Below, piece by piece: positions 7,009-15,060 of a stretch of DNA of 20,484 bases. Positions within the stretch are counted from its first letter, which is position 1. Every line of letters begins with the position of its first letter. The DNA is from JAFGQJ01 sp964495755 (GTDB lineage: Bacteria > Spirochaetota > Spirochaetia > SZUA-6 > DRHE01). The notes below the pieces were generated by a model. The model had not been told where the DNA came from and did no database searches. It was given only the letters and a program-made list of their open reading frames with translations. The position numbers and the translations under genes are program-made. Location: the NCBI GenBank assembly GCA_964495755.1, contig CAZBXU010000050.1:1-20484 (forward strand), given 5' to 3'.

Positions 7009-8433
7009 TCAGTAGCGATAGTGTTCGGGCTTGAAGGGGCCCTCCTTGGGTATTCCCAGATACTCAGCCTGGCTGGGTCGTAGAGCAGTAAGCGTCACGC
7101 CCAGATGCTGCAGATGCAGTCGAGCTACCTCTTCATCGAGCCGCTTTGGCAGGATGTAGACCTTTTTCTCCAGCGTCTTTTGAGCCAACTCCAGTTGAGC
7201 CAGAATTTGGTTGGTGAAGCTGGTGCTCATGACAAAACTGGGGTGGCCGGTGGCGCAGCCCAGGTTCACTAAACGCCCCTCGGCCAGGACCAGGATCGAG
7301 CGGCCCGAGCGGAGAGTCCAGCGGTCGACCTGTGGCTTGATGTTCTGGAGTTTGCACTCCGGTGTGCCGGAGAGGTAGCGTATCTCGATCTCGCAGTCGA
7401 AGTGCCCGATGTTGCACACGATCGCCCCGTCCTTCATCTGCTCCATGTGCTCCCCCCGGATCACGTTGCAGCAGCCCGTTGCTGACACAAAGATATCTCC
7501 TTTGGAGGCCAGTTCTTCCATTGTAGATACCGGAAATCCTTCCATGGCTGCCTGGAGAGCACAGATCGGATCCACCTCGGTGATATACACCTGGGCTCCG
7601 AAGCCCCGCATCGACTGGGCGCAGCCTTTGCCTACATCGCCATAGCCGCAGACCACCACCTTCTTGCCCGCCACCATAATGTCCGTAGCTCGCTTGATGC
7701 CGTCGGCCAGGGATTCCCGGCATCCGTACAGGTTGTCGAATTTCGATTTGGTAACCGAGTCGTTGACGTTGATTGCCGGAAAGAGCAGTTCCCCCCGCTC
7801 CATCATCTGATAGAGCCTGTGCACCCCCGTTGTGGTTTCCTCGGAAACGCCGCGGATCCGGCGGGCAACCTTGTGCCAGCGTTCAGGATCGCCGGCCAGG
7901 CTGTCTTTTAGTCGAGCCATGACGATGGACATTTCCGGGTCATAGCCGCCAATCTCGGTCAGCGAGGGATCTTCCTCTACTTTGACACCCTGATGCACGA
8001 ACAGGGTGGCGTCACCGCCGTCATCAACGATCAGATCGGGCCCGGATCCGTCGGGCCAGGTCAGCGCCTGCTCGGTACACCACCAATACTCCTGGAGACT
8101 TTCCCCCTTCCAGGCGAACACGGCGGTGGAACCCGCCTCGGCCACCGCTGCTGCTGCGTGATCCTGGGTGGAGAAGATGTTGCAGGAGGCCCAGCGAACA
8201 TCCGCGCCCAGTTCCTCGAGGGTCTCGATCAGTACGGCTGTTTGGATCGTCATGTGCAGGCTGCCCATGACCTTCAGCCCGCGCAGGGGTTTATCGGCAC
8301 CGTATTTTTTCCTCACCGCCATCAGCCCGGGCATTTCCTTTTCCGCCAGATCGATTTCCTTGCGTCCCCACTCCGCTAAACCGAGATCGGCAACCTTGTG
8401 GGTTAGCTGCAGATCGAGTGCTAATTTGCTCAT
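7009..8433 (-). CDS. ahcY: S-adenosylhomocysteinase
   Basis: Hydrolyses S-adenosylhomocysteine to adenosine and homocysteine, relieving product inhibition of methyltransferases; a cytoplasmic NAD-containing homotetramer. The 474-residue length is standard. Recognisable blocks are LHMTIQTAVLIETLEELGAD, SCNIFSTQDHAAAA, the substrate site region NVNDSVTKSKFDNLYGCRES, the NAD-binding CGYGDVGKG, and the C-terminal KPEHYRY that contributes to the neighbouring subunit's NAD site. ATG 8433 is preceded by AAGGAAG at suitable spacing. It follows the SahR-like regulator gene by 69 bp on the same strand, so it is almost certainly in that operon and under the palindromic operator at 9444-9475. Confidence 0.97.
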   Translation of the reverse strand: MSKLALDLQLTHKVADLGLAEWGRKEIDLAEKEMPGLMAVRKKYGADKPLRGLKVMGSLHMTIQTAVLIETLEELGADVRWASCNIFSTQDHAAAAVAEAGSTAVFAWKGESLQEYWWCTEQALTWPDGSGPDLIVDDGGDATLFVHQGVKVEEDPSLTEIGGYDPEMSIVMARLKDSLAGDPERWHKVARRIRGVSEETTTGVHRLYQMMERGELLFPAINVNDSVTKSKFDNLYGCRESLADGIKRATDIMVAGKKVVVCGYGDVGKGCAQSMRGFGAQVYITEVDPICALQAAMEGFPVSTMEELASKGDIFVSATGCCNVIRGEHMEQMKDGAIVCNIGHFDCEIEIRYLSGTPECKLQNIKPQVDRWTLRSGRSILVLAEGRLVNLGCATGHPSFVMSTSFTNQILAQLELAQKTLEKKVYILPKRLDEEVARLHLQHLGVTLTALRPSQAEYLGIPKEGPFKPEHYRY

Positions 8434-8502
8434 TTTTTCTTCCTTTCTCTCTTGAATTTAACTCTCTGCTACTTATGTGTTGCTCGCCTAAAAAACTTGC
8501 GG

Positions 8503-9435
8503 TCATCCAGAATCGACTTGTATGGTGCTACGATAAAGAACAACCGTCAGCCCCATTAGTACAGGAAACAACTGCCGCTCCTCTATGGTGAATCCCGCCT
8601 CTTCGAGCCATAGCTCAATCTCCCGGGTCGAGAATCCGAGCCAGTGATCCCCGTAGCGGCTGCGCATGATCTCCTCTTCGTGCTTGCAGAAATCGACGAC
8701 GATCAGAGTCCCTTCCTTTCGAAGGATCCGCCGGGCCTCCAGAAAACCGTCCATAGGGTTGCGCAGATGATGGAGAACCAGGTTGAGAACAGCTGAATCC
8801 ACTTCTTGGTCCCGTATAGGGAGGTGCTCGAGCTCGCCGAGCCGCAGATCGAATTCTCTTCCCTTCTTTTCCAGGCGTCGCCTTGCCTCAAGCAGCATCT
8901 CTCGAGAACTGTCGATGCCGATAACGGCCTGCACTCGCTCAGCCATCCCCTCCAAAAGGGCGCCGCTGCCGCAGCCAAGGTCAGCCGCACTCTCGGTCGA
9001 GGGAACCCGTTTGACAATTTCGCCAACCAGATCCAACTCGCCGATAATGCTTCGCTTCATGACTTCCCAACTGGGAGCTAGGGAGTCAAAAAAGCGACGG
9101 GATTGTATCTTCCCTGTACGCAGTACCTCCGCGGCTCTTTCCAAATCACTTTCAAAGATCTGATCTTCTTCAAAGAGGTAACGAATGGATTCGGTGAAGC
9201 GTTGACCCGGGCCCTGGTCGACGGACCGGTAAAATGCCCATAGACCGTCTCGCCTGGATTCGATAATCCCGCTGTTTTGTAGTAGTTTGAGGTGCCTTGA
9301 GATTCGGGACTGCCCCATCTCGAGTATCTCCGTCAACTCTTGAACGTTGAACTCTTGAAAGCACAAAATGTTCAACAAGCGGAGGCGGGTTTCGTCGCCA
9401 AGGGTTTTGAAATATTGAAGCGCATCCAGCGGCAC
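8503..9435 (-). CDS. sahR: ArsR-family regulator fused to SAM-dependent methyltransferase domain (SahR-like)
   Basis: 310 residues from GTG 9435. Residues about 1-85 form an ArsR winged helix: FKTLGDETRLRLLNIL, then VQELTEILEMGQSRISRHLK as the helix-turn-helix. Residues about 110-300 are a class I methyltransferase fold with motif I DLGCGSGALLEG (152-163) and VLNLVLHHLRNP. The same architecture next to ahcY is known for SahR, which senses S-adenosylhomocysteine and represses methyl-cycle genes, so the methyltransferase-like domain probably serves as the sensor. The frame stays open to 9615, but GTG 9435 is right because AGGGG lies five bases upstream and the extension would cross the promoter and operator. 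It leads an operon with ahcY and is divergent from a homocysteine methyltransferase, both expected SahR targets. Confidence 0.8.
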   Translation of the reverse strand: MPLDALQYFKTLGDETRLRLLNILCFQEFNVQELTEILEMGQSRISRHLKLLQNSGIIESRRDGLWAFYRSVDQGPGQRFTESIRYLFEEDQIFESDLERAAEVLRTGKIQSRRFFDSLAPSWEVMKRSIIGELDLVGEIVKRVPSTESAADLGCGSGALLEGMAERVQAVIGIDSSREMLLEARRRLEKKGREFDLRLGELEHLPIRDQEVDSAVLNLVLHHLRNPMDGFLEARRILRKEGTLIVVDFCKHEEEIMRSRYGDHWLGFSTREIELWLEEAGFTIEERQLFPVLMGLTVVLYRSTIQVDSG

Positions 9436-9443
9436 GATTACCC

Positions 9444-9475
9444 CTATATCATTATATCTTGATATAATGATATAG
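9444..9475. promoter_or_regulatory. 32-bp palindromic operator for the SahR-like repressor
   Basis: The arms CTATATCATTATATC (9444-9458) and GATATAATGATATAG (9461-9475) are perfect 15-bp inverted repeats separated by TT. The palindrome covers the -10 hexamer and probable start site of the minus-strand promoter and reaches to the ribosome binding site of the regulator gene. Such symmetry is typical for an ArsR-family dimer site. It is the only perfect palindrome of this size I found in the window. Confidence 0.75.
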
Positions 9476-9495
9476 TATATAGTAATCTCTGTCAA
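9467..9495 (-). promoter_or_regulatory. Sigma-70-like promoter of the sahR-ahcY operon
   Basis: On the minus strand there is a perfect TTGACA (complement of 9490-9495), a 17-bp spacer and TATCAT (complement of 9467-9472). The start would fall about 20-25 bp upstream of GTG 9435, inside the palindrome, so bound repressor would block polymerase. Confidence 0.65.
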
Positions 9496-9605
9496 GTCGG
9501 ATGGGAATGAAAAACCGTGGCTGGTGTACACCTGCCTTGTCCTGGGTAGCCGAAGACAGCAAATTCTTGAGATACTGTTCTTTAACAATCTAACAAGGAG
9601 CGGAT

Positions 9606-10502
9606 ATGGGGGCACTTCTCGACACGCTTGCGAACAGGGGCCTCTTGGTAGCGGACGGGGCTTGGGGTACCCTTCTCCAGGCTCGAGGGTTGGAGCCGGG
9701 CGTCTGTCCGGAGCTTTGGAACGTGGTGGAGCCGGGGAAGATTCGCTCGGTAGCTGCGGCTTATGCAGATGCGGGGGCGGACCTGGTGCTGACCAACACC
9801 TTTGGCGGCTCCACTCTAGCGCTGAAGCGCCACGGCTTAGCGGACAGGACAGAGGAACTAAATGCGGCGGGGGCGCGTCTTTCTCTCGAAGGAGCCGGAG
9901 AGAAACTGGTAGCCGCCTCCATCGGACCTACGGGAGAGTTCCTGCCCCCAATGGGAAGCGTAACGGAGCAGGAGATGACCGCCGCCTTCGAAGCCCAGAT
10001 TCGGGCAATCCTGCAAGCCGGTGTGCACATACTCTGTATAGAAACCATGACCGCCGTCGAAGAGGCGGTCTGTGCAGTCCGCGCGGCAAGAATCGTGGCC
10101 AAGGAAATATCCCTCCCGGTCGAGGTGATGGCAACCATGACCTTTACCGGCACCCCGAAGGGGTATCGAACCTTCATGGGAGTCGACTGCCAGACCGCAG
10201 TCGACAAGCTTTCAGAAGCCGGCGCTGATGTCCTGGGATCCAACTGCGGGAACGGAATCGAACAGATGGTGCCGATCGCTGCTGAATTCCGGCAGCTGAC
10301 CGACAAGCCGATACTGATCCAGCCCAATGCAGGACTTCCCGAGATAGAGAACGGGGTCACCGTTTTTCGACAGAGCCCGGAGCACATGGCCAAATGGATC
10401 CCTCGACTCGTCGAGGCGGGGGTTTCCATCCTGGGTGGCTGCTGTGGAACGACTCCCGAACATATACGGGCGATTCGACGAGAGATCGATCGTTTGCTCT
10501 AA
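9606..10502 (+). CDS. Stand-alone homocysteine S-methyltransferase (MetH N-terminal-module type)
   Basis: Transfers a methyl group to homocysteine to form methionine. The 298-residue protein is a Pfam S-methyl_trans TIM barrel. It shows DGAWGTLLQARGLEPG (17-32), TNTFGGS (63-69), GPTGE (107-111) and the zinc-thiolate ligands GSNCG (C214) and GGCCGTTPEHI (C279, C280). It has only the homocysteine module. The folate, cobalamin and reactivation modules of MetH are absent, so the methyl donor must come from a separate protein or from a compound such as S-methylmethionine or a betaine. AAGGAG eight bases upstream supports ATG 9606. It is divergent from sahR-ahcY and consumes the homocysteine AhcY produces. 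It shares the 170-bp control region with the SahR-like operator. Confidence 0.85.
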   Translation: MGALLDTLANRGLLVADGAWGTLLQARGLEPGVCPELWNVVEPGKIRSVAAAYADAGADLVLTNTFGGSTLALKRHGLADRTEELNAAGARLSLEGAGEKLVAASIGPTGEFLPPMGSVTEQEMTAAFEAQIRAILQAGVHILCIETMTAVEEAVCAVRAARIVAKEISLPVEVMATMTFTGTPKGYRTFMGVDCQTAVDKLSEAGADVLGSNCGNGIEQMVPIAAEFRQLTDKPILIQPNAGLPEIENGVTVFRQSPEHMAKWIPRLVEAGVSILGGCCGTTPEHIRAIRREIDRLL

Positions 10503-10535
10503 CCAGATGACCGTCCCGCTTGGAATTATTACAAA

Positions 10536-12437
10536 TCAGGAACTTGGCACCTGAACAATGAGAATCGTATCGATTTTGAGCTCTCCCTCGGGTTCAGGAC
10601 TCTGTAAAATCACGGAGAGCCAGGTGTTTGGATCCGCGGGGGCGTCAATAGGGTAGAGAATCGGATCGTTTGCGGTGAACAGGGTAACAGACTCGAAGGA
10701 CAGAGTCAGCCGGAGAATCGTGCCCGACGGTGAAAAGACCTCGGCTTTTTCCGATTCCTCCGCCGACCGGATCTCTCCGGTCGGGTCCACCACCAGAAAC
10801 GGCTCCTCGGCTCCTTCCCATTGCAAAGCTACGGTGCTTCCCGGTGGAATCTCACCGAAGAACTCGACGGTGAAAGCGGTGTCCTTTTGCCCGAGTTCGA
10901 AATACGGCAAAGTCAGACTCGAGGAGTCCGTCAGGATCAAACGGCCGCCTCGAAGGTGGGCTTCATCCGCCGGCTCCAGCCGCCAGCTGTCCGGATCGGG
11001 AAGATACAAACCTTCAAAACCTTCGGCCAGTACGAGGAGCCGCCCGTACTTCCTCATCATGGCTTCCCTGTAGATACCAGGGTCAACGGAGGGGCGGTTG
11101 AACTCGTCCCGGAAGTACACCCCAAACTCGGTGATGATCCCCTCAAACCCGTTCTGTCCGGCGATTGTAGTTTCTCCGTTGACGGGTAGATCCGAAGGAA
11201 GCGGGGCTTCTGTAACTGAAGCGGTTTGCTCGCCGTCCAGAAACCACAGCGCCTGCAGCCCACTTTCGAACGGGACCAATGACAGGTCAAGCCGATAGTG
11301 CAGCTTCTCCTCCAGCCCGTAGATGTTCGAGGGTACCTTCAGGAGTATTCCTCTGTAGCCCAGGGTGGCTGTGATCTGTCCGTCTTTATCGAAGAAAATC
11401 CGAAATCGGAACTCCCCAGCCTGGTCTGAGATCGACAGCAGGTCCTGCCCTTCGCTTTCCCCGGCGGGGATGAGCCGAAAGGTCACGGTGCAGGGTGGAA
11501 GCTTGCCGTTAAGAATCGGTAGGGCGTTGAGCGGGTAGACGATGCCTCCGCCGGATTTAAGTTTATAACCCATAATCCCGCCCTCGCTGCCCAGGCCGGC
11601 GTCTCCGATCAGCCGAGCCTCCTTCTGGGCCGTTTCCTTCCCAAGCACGCCGGTGTTGGCTAGAGATCCATTGAGATGGAAAAGGCTGTAGTAGGAGTCT
11701 TCGGGCACCAGTTCGTTTCCCGTTAATATGCTCTCCGTCGACACGTACAGCCTGGCGGTAAGGGATAAGGAAGAGGAGAAGGAAAAATCCCTGCCTGCCG
11801 GTGGCGGCACAGGAAACATCTCTACGCGAATAGAGTATACTCCCTCTTCTTCCGATGCCGGCCAGGTGATGCTTTGAAACCCCTCGCTTAGCGCTCCGGC
11901 CGCCAGGATTGTGCCGTCCTGGCTCCAGCGAATATAGGGATTCGACCCGGCCGGGTACAGTAGCTCAGCTTCGATTACCGATTCATGCCCGGCCATGATC
12001 GTCGGCGGGTAGGAAGTGATGCCTAAAATGTCGTACTGTCCGGCGACATAGAAGAAGCTGAGCTGTTCCTTTTCAATAACTCCTTCCTCGCCGTGTACGG
12101 TGAACTCAATCGTGTATTGTCCTGTTTCAAGGTTTGGAAGAAGGAGCTCCAGCTCTTCGTCGGTCAGGGGCGAGGCGATGCTGGTGTTCCAGACGCTCTG
12201 CCCGGATTGAGCGTTCAGGGCAATTTCCAGCAGCACAGGTTCGGTGCTCTGATCCTCTGTTTGGATGAGGAAATCAACAGAATCACCGCCCTGTAAAAAA
12301 TCGCCTTCAGACAGGGACAGAATCTTGATGCCGACGGATTCCTCGACCGAGGGAGCGAACATGGACAGGTCCGAACAGGAGCCAAGCACCAGCCCGGCAA
12401 CGAGGATATAAACTGGAAGTTTGAACAACCTCTTCAT
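10536..12437 (-). CDS. Large surface lipoprotein with Ig-like and LamG/concanavalin-like regions
   Basis: 633 residues from ATG 12437. The signal peptide MKRLFKLPVYILVAGLVLGSC ends in a lipobox (LGSC), so the protein should be lipidated and anchored in a membrane. Two Ig-like segments seem present at about 30-130 (GIKILSLSEGDFLQGGDSVD opening) and 135-230. A central region (about 245-450) has the look of a LamG/concanavalin jelly roll: LFHLNGSLANTG, LHYRLDLSLVPFESGLQALW, GFEGIITEFGVYFRDE. A further beta-rich segment forms the C terminus. No catalytic motif is visible; binding of glycans or other surface ligands is a guess from the fold. A TTG at 12449 is an alternative start, and neither start has a clear ribosome binding site. 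The gene is convergent with the methyltransferase (33-bp gap). Confidence 0.7.
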   Translation of the reverse strand: MKRLFKLPVYILVAGLVLGSCSDLSMFAPSVEESVGIKILSLSEGDFLQGGDSVDFLIQTEDQSTEPVLLEIALNAQSGQSVWNTSIASPLTDEELELLLPNLETGQYTIEFTVHGEEGVIEKEQLSFFYVAGQYDILGITSYPPTIMAGHESVIEAELLYPAGSNPYIRWSQDGTILAAGALSEGFQSITWPASEEEGVYSIRVEMFPVPPPAGRDFSFSSSLSLTARLYVSTESILTGNELVPEDSYYSLFHLNGSLANTGVLGKETAQKEARLIGDAGLGSEGGIMGYKLKSGGGIVYPLNALPILNGKLPPCTVTFRLIPAGESEGQDLLSISDQAGEFRFRIFFDKDGQITATLGYRGILLKVPSNIYGLEEKLHYRLDLSLVPFESGLQALWFLDGEQTASVTEAPLPSDLPVNGETTIAGQNGFEGIITEFGVYFRDEFNRPSVDPGIYREAMMRKYGRLLVLAEGFEGLYLPDPDSWRLEPADEAHLRGGRLILTDSSSLTLPYFELGQKDTAFTVEFFGEIPPGSTVALQWEGAEEPFLVVDPTGEIRSAEESEKAEVFSPSGTILRLTLSFESVTLFTANDPILYPIDAPADPNTWLSVILQSPEPEGELKIDTILIVQVPSS

Positions 12438-12605
12438 CTCTATATACAAATAATATCACGAAGATTAGTAATTTCAAAGGCCCCAGGGCCGAAATATACC
12501 CGTCGAATATGGGTCCTATTCAACGCAAAAGAAATAGGCTTTTAAAATCTAAATTGAAATTTTGTTAGAAATATGACTTGATCTTTTTACCTTTCTCACT
12601 ACAAT

Positions 12606-12708
12606 ATCGCTATCTTCTATCACAACTGAAAGGGAAGATAGCGATGTCCTCAACCAGTGCAAAAATCGAGTCATGATAAGACGATTTTCGCACTGTCATC
12701 GTAATAGG
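12606..12708 (+). ncRNA. Two-stem leader element before the EamA transporter (copy A)
   Basis: Stem 1 is a perfect 12-bp inverted repeat, ATCGCTATCTTC (12606-12617) with GAAGATAGCGAT (12634-12645), loop 16. Stem 2 pairs GTGCAAAAATCG (12657-12668) with CGATTTTCGCAC (12682-12693), one mismatch, loop 13. A tail ending in AATAGG (12703-12708) lies just before ATG 12717. The same arrangement precedes hydA (16366-16479), with 38 of 47 identical bases over 12662-12708 and compensatory changes in both stems. It is best read as a structured cis-acting leader RNA; paired operators or an intergenic repeat family are alternatives. It resembles no riboswitch class that I know. Confidence 0.5.
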
Positions 12709-12716
12709 CATTTGTA

Positions 12717-13658
12717 ATGCCGGAATACACGTTGAAGCAGGAAGCGCACGGCGTGCTGTGGCCTATCTTGCTGATCTTCGTAATGTTCATCCTGGCCACA
12801 GTTTTTCCGGCAACAAAACACCTAAGCAGGGATGTTTCCCCGGTAACAATCGCCTTCTTCCGCTATTTCTGGGGAACCATCCCTCTTATCCCATTCTTTG
12901 TTATAGAAAAAAAGAGAAAAAGACGGGGCTTGAGCGGACCGGATATCCTGGCGATGACAGGTCTCGGGGCCTTGGGGATCGCTCTGTTCTCGGTTTGCTT
13001 CACCTTCGGCCTGAAACTATCCACAGCGTACAACGGTTCCCTGCTGATAAACAGTCAGCCGATCTTTACAACCCTCCTTGCTCCCCTTATAATTAAAGAG
13101 GATTTTTCCCTTGTCCGAATTCTCGGTGCGCTGGCAGGAGGAGTTGGAGTATATTTTATTGTCGCCGGAGGGCTGGGACCTGGGGATATCCTAACCCATG
13201 AGTATTTCCGGGGCAACCTGATCCTGCTCGGGGGGGCTTTGTCCATCAGCATATACAGCATCTTTCTGAAACGATATGTCATCAAGTACGGCGGTTTCAT
13301 TCCGACATTCCTTACCATGCTTTCCGGGACCGTGTTCCTGCTGGCTGCGGCACTACTTCTCTCCGGAAGTGACGTTTTTCAGGGGATTACTCTCAAGTCT
13401 TGGCCGCTGCTTATCTATATTGGTATAGTCGGAACCGCCCTCGTGTATCCCCTGTTTAACCTGGCGCTGAAAGCCAACGGGGTTATCCGGGCTGTGGGCT
13501 TCAAGCTGCTGATCCCGGTTTTCGGTATCGTTTTGAGCGTTGTTCTGCTCGGAGAACGGCCGGGATTGTTCACCTACATCGGTGCTGTGATTGTTATCGC
13601 CTCGGTGTACCTAATCCAGCGACTCCCGGCCGGAGCTACAGAGGGAAAGCCGGCCTAA
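12717..13658 (+). CDS. EamA/DMT-family 10-helix transporter
   Basis: 313 residues, very hydrophobic, with about ten predicted transmembrane segments arranged as two EamA repeats. The first repeat begins at LWPILLIFVMFILATVF and contains the family-type stretch VTIAFFRYFWGTIPLIPFFV. The second begins at GNLILLGGALSISIYSIFLK and ends with the LLGERPGLFTYIGAVIVIAS signature. These inner-membrane carriers usually move amino acids, nucleosides or other metabolites, often as exporters. The gene stands 59 bp before preT, and its leader is related to that of hydA, so a pyrimidine-related substrate (base, nucleoside or breakdown product) is likely by context. The ribosome binding site is weak (TAGG eight bases before ATG 12717), which fits a leader that controls translation. 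Confidence 0.85.
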   Translation: MPEYTLKQEAHGVLWPILLIFVMFILATVFPATKHLSRDVSPVTIAFFRYFWGTIPLIPFFVIEKKRKRRGLSGPDILAMTGLGALGIALFSVCFTFGLKLSTAYNGSLLINSQPIFTTLLAPLIIKEDFSLVRILGALAGGVGVYFIVAGGLGPGDILTHEYFRGNLILLGGALSISIYSIFLKRYVIKYGGFIPTFLTMLSGTVFLLAAALLLSGSDVFQGITLKSWPLLIYIGIVGTALVYPLFNLALKANGVIRAVGFKLLIPVFGIVLSVVLLGERPGLFTYIGAVIVIASVYLIQRLPAGATEGKPA

Positions 13659-13717
13659 CGAACGGATTGATTTTGAACGAGAAATAAATACCATTCCCAT
13701 TTCAAGGAGGTTTGACT

Positions 13718-15046
13718 GTGAGCGACACTGAATATTTCCAAGAAATGGAGAAGGGCATCGGTCTTGCTCATGCGATCGCCGAAGCGGATCGCTGTTTGCT
13801 CTGCTACGATGCGCCCTGCTCCAAGGCTTGTCCGGCGGAAACCGACCCGGGGACATTCATCCGAAAACTGCGCCTGCGCAACATCACCGGGGCGATCCGC
13901 ACGATCAAGGAAAACAACATACTCGGAGGCGCCTGCGGAGTGCTCTGTCCGACCTCGAAGCTCTGCGAGAAGGAGTGCAGTGCCACCGGTATCAGCCGGC
14001 CGATCGAAATCGGTGGAATTCAACGATTCCTGGTGGAGTACGGATGGCAGATCGGTTTCAAGGTGTTCGAAAAGGCGAAGGAGCGCAAGGAGAAGGTCGC
14101 CGTGGTCGGTTCCGGTCCGGCGGGTCTGTCCTGCGCAGGTGAACTCGCCAAACAAGGATTCCAGGTCACCGTTTTCGCGGAACGCTCCGAACCCGGCGGA
14201 GTCATTCGCTACGGAGTTCCCGCCTATCGTTTCGATAAGAAGTTCTTTAAGAACGAATTACAGGATCTGTACGATCTGGGAGTCCAGTTCCAGTGCAATA
14301 CTAAAATCGAAGGCAAGGCTGGATCGGAGAAACTGCTCAACGACGGATACAAGGCGGTATTCCTATCCCCGGGATTGTGGGGGACCCAACGTCTGATTCC
14401 GGGGCCCCAGAACATACAAGGGGTCTTCATATCTTCGGATTTTTTGGCAGCCTTGAGAGAGGAGCGCTTCGAGGAGCTCGGCAAACAGATCAAAGGAAAG
14501 ACGGTGGCCGTGATCGGCGGCGGTTCGGTTGCCATGGACTGTGTTGAATCGGCGAGCAAACTCGGAGCCAAAGATGTCTATCTGGTGTACCGGCGTTCCT
14601 TCGCCCAGATGCCTGCAGAGGAGGACGAACGCCTCGAGGCTCTCAGACTCGGGGTGCACTTCCTGGTTCTCAACCAGCCCGTCGATTACCTGACGGATTC
14701 GAGCGGTAAAGTGAACGCCCTCAAGCTGATCCGGACGCAGCTGGGTGAATCCGATGCCTCAGGCCGCAGAAAACCGGTCGAGCTGAAGGGTTCCGAATGG
14801 GAGTTAAACGTCGACATCGTAGTCGAGGCTATCGGACAAAAACCTGATGAAGCGGTGGATTGGTCCCCCGCGGTAAAGCTGGACAAGAAGGGACTGATCG
14901 TTGCGGAAGCGGAAACCGGCCAGGCTTCCAGCAAGATGATTTTCGCCGGTGGGGATATCGTACGGGGACCCGCCCTTGTGGTTGAAGCCGTACAGGACGG
15001 CAAGGTCGCCGCCCGTGCCATAGCCAAGGCACTTTTGAAGGCCTAA
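13718..15046 (+). CDS. preT: NAD-dependent dihydropyrimidine dehydrogenase subunit PreT
   Basis: Flavin/iron-sulfur subunit that passes electrons between NAD(P)H and PreA in the interconversion of uracil or thymine and their dihydro forms. From GTG 13718 it has 442 residues. An N-terminal cysteine-rich domain carries C26, C29, C34, C38 and C73, C77, C83, C87, matching the two [4Fe-4S] clusters of the glutamate synthase beta-like/DPD N terminus. VAVVGSGPAGLSCAG (128-141) binds FAD and VAVIGGGSVAMDC (263-275) binds the nicotinamide cofactor, followed by YRRSFAQMPA. AGGAGG ends seven bases before GTG 13718. The in-frame TTG at 13712 is too close to it. Stop and next start are separated by 14 bp, so translation with preA is linked. 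Confidence 0.92.
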   Translation: MSDTEYFQEMEKGIGLAHAIAEADRCLLCYDAPCSKACPAETDPGTFIRKLRLRNITGAIRTIKENNILGGACGVLCPTSKLCEKECSATGISRPIEIGGIQRFLVEYGWQIGFKVFEKAKERKEKVAVVGSGPAGLSCAGELAKQGFQVTVFAERSEPGGVIRYGVPAYRFDKKFFKNELQDLYDLGVQFQCNTKIEGKAGSEKLLNDGYKAVFLSPGLWGTQRLIPGPQNIQGVFISSDFLAALREERFEELGKQIKGKTVAVIGGGSVAMDCVESASKLGAKDVYLVYRRSFAQMPAEEDERLEALRLGVHFLVLNQPVDYLTDSSGKVNALKLIRTQLGESDASGRRKPVELKGSEWELNVDIVVEAIGQKPDEAVDWSPAVKLDKKGLIVAEAETGQASSKMIFAGGDIVRGPALVVEAVQDGKVAARAIAKALLKA

Positions 15047-15060
15047 CAGGAGGAATCGAA

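Noticed and set aside
5925..7034. A 369-codon plus-strand frame
   Set aside because: It is antisense to the ketopantoate-reductase-like gene, Ser/Arg-rich and motif-free, so a shadow frame.
9436..9615. N-terminal extension of the SahR-like protein to 9615
   Set aside because: The extra 60 codons cross the promoter and palindromic operator and show no domain. GTG 9435 has a good ribosome binding site.
12479..12540. GGCCC-CA-GGGCC and CCTATT...AATAGG inverted repeats as a terminator
   Set aside because: The first loop is too short for a hairpin. The second stem is AT-rich with only a four-T run, and no plus-strand gene ends nearby.
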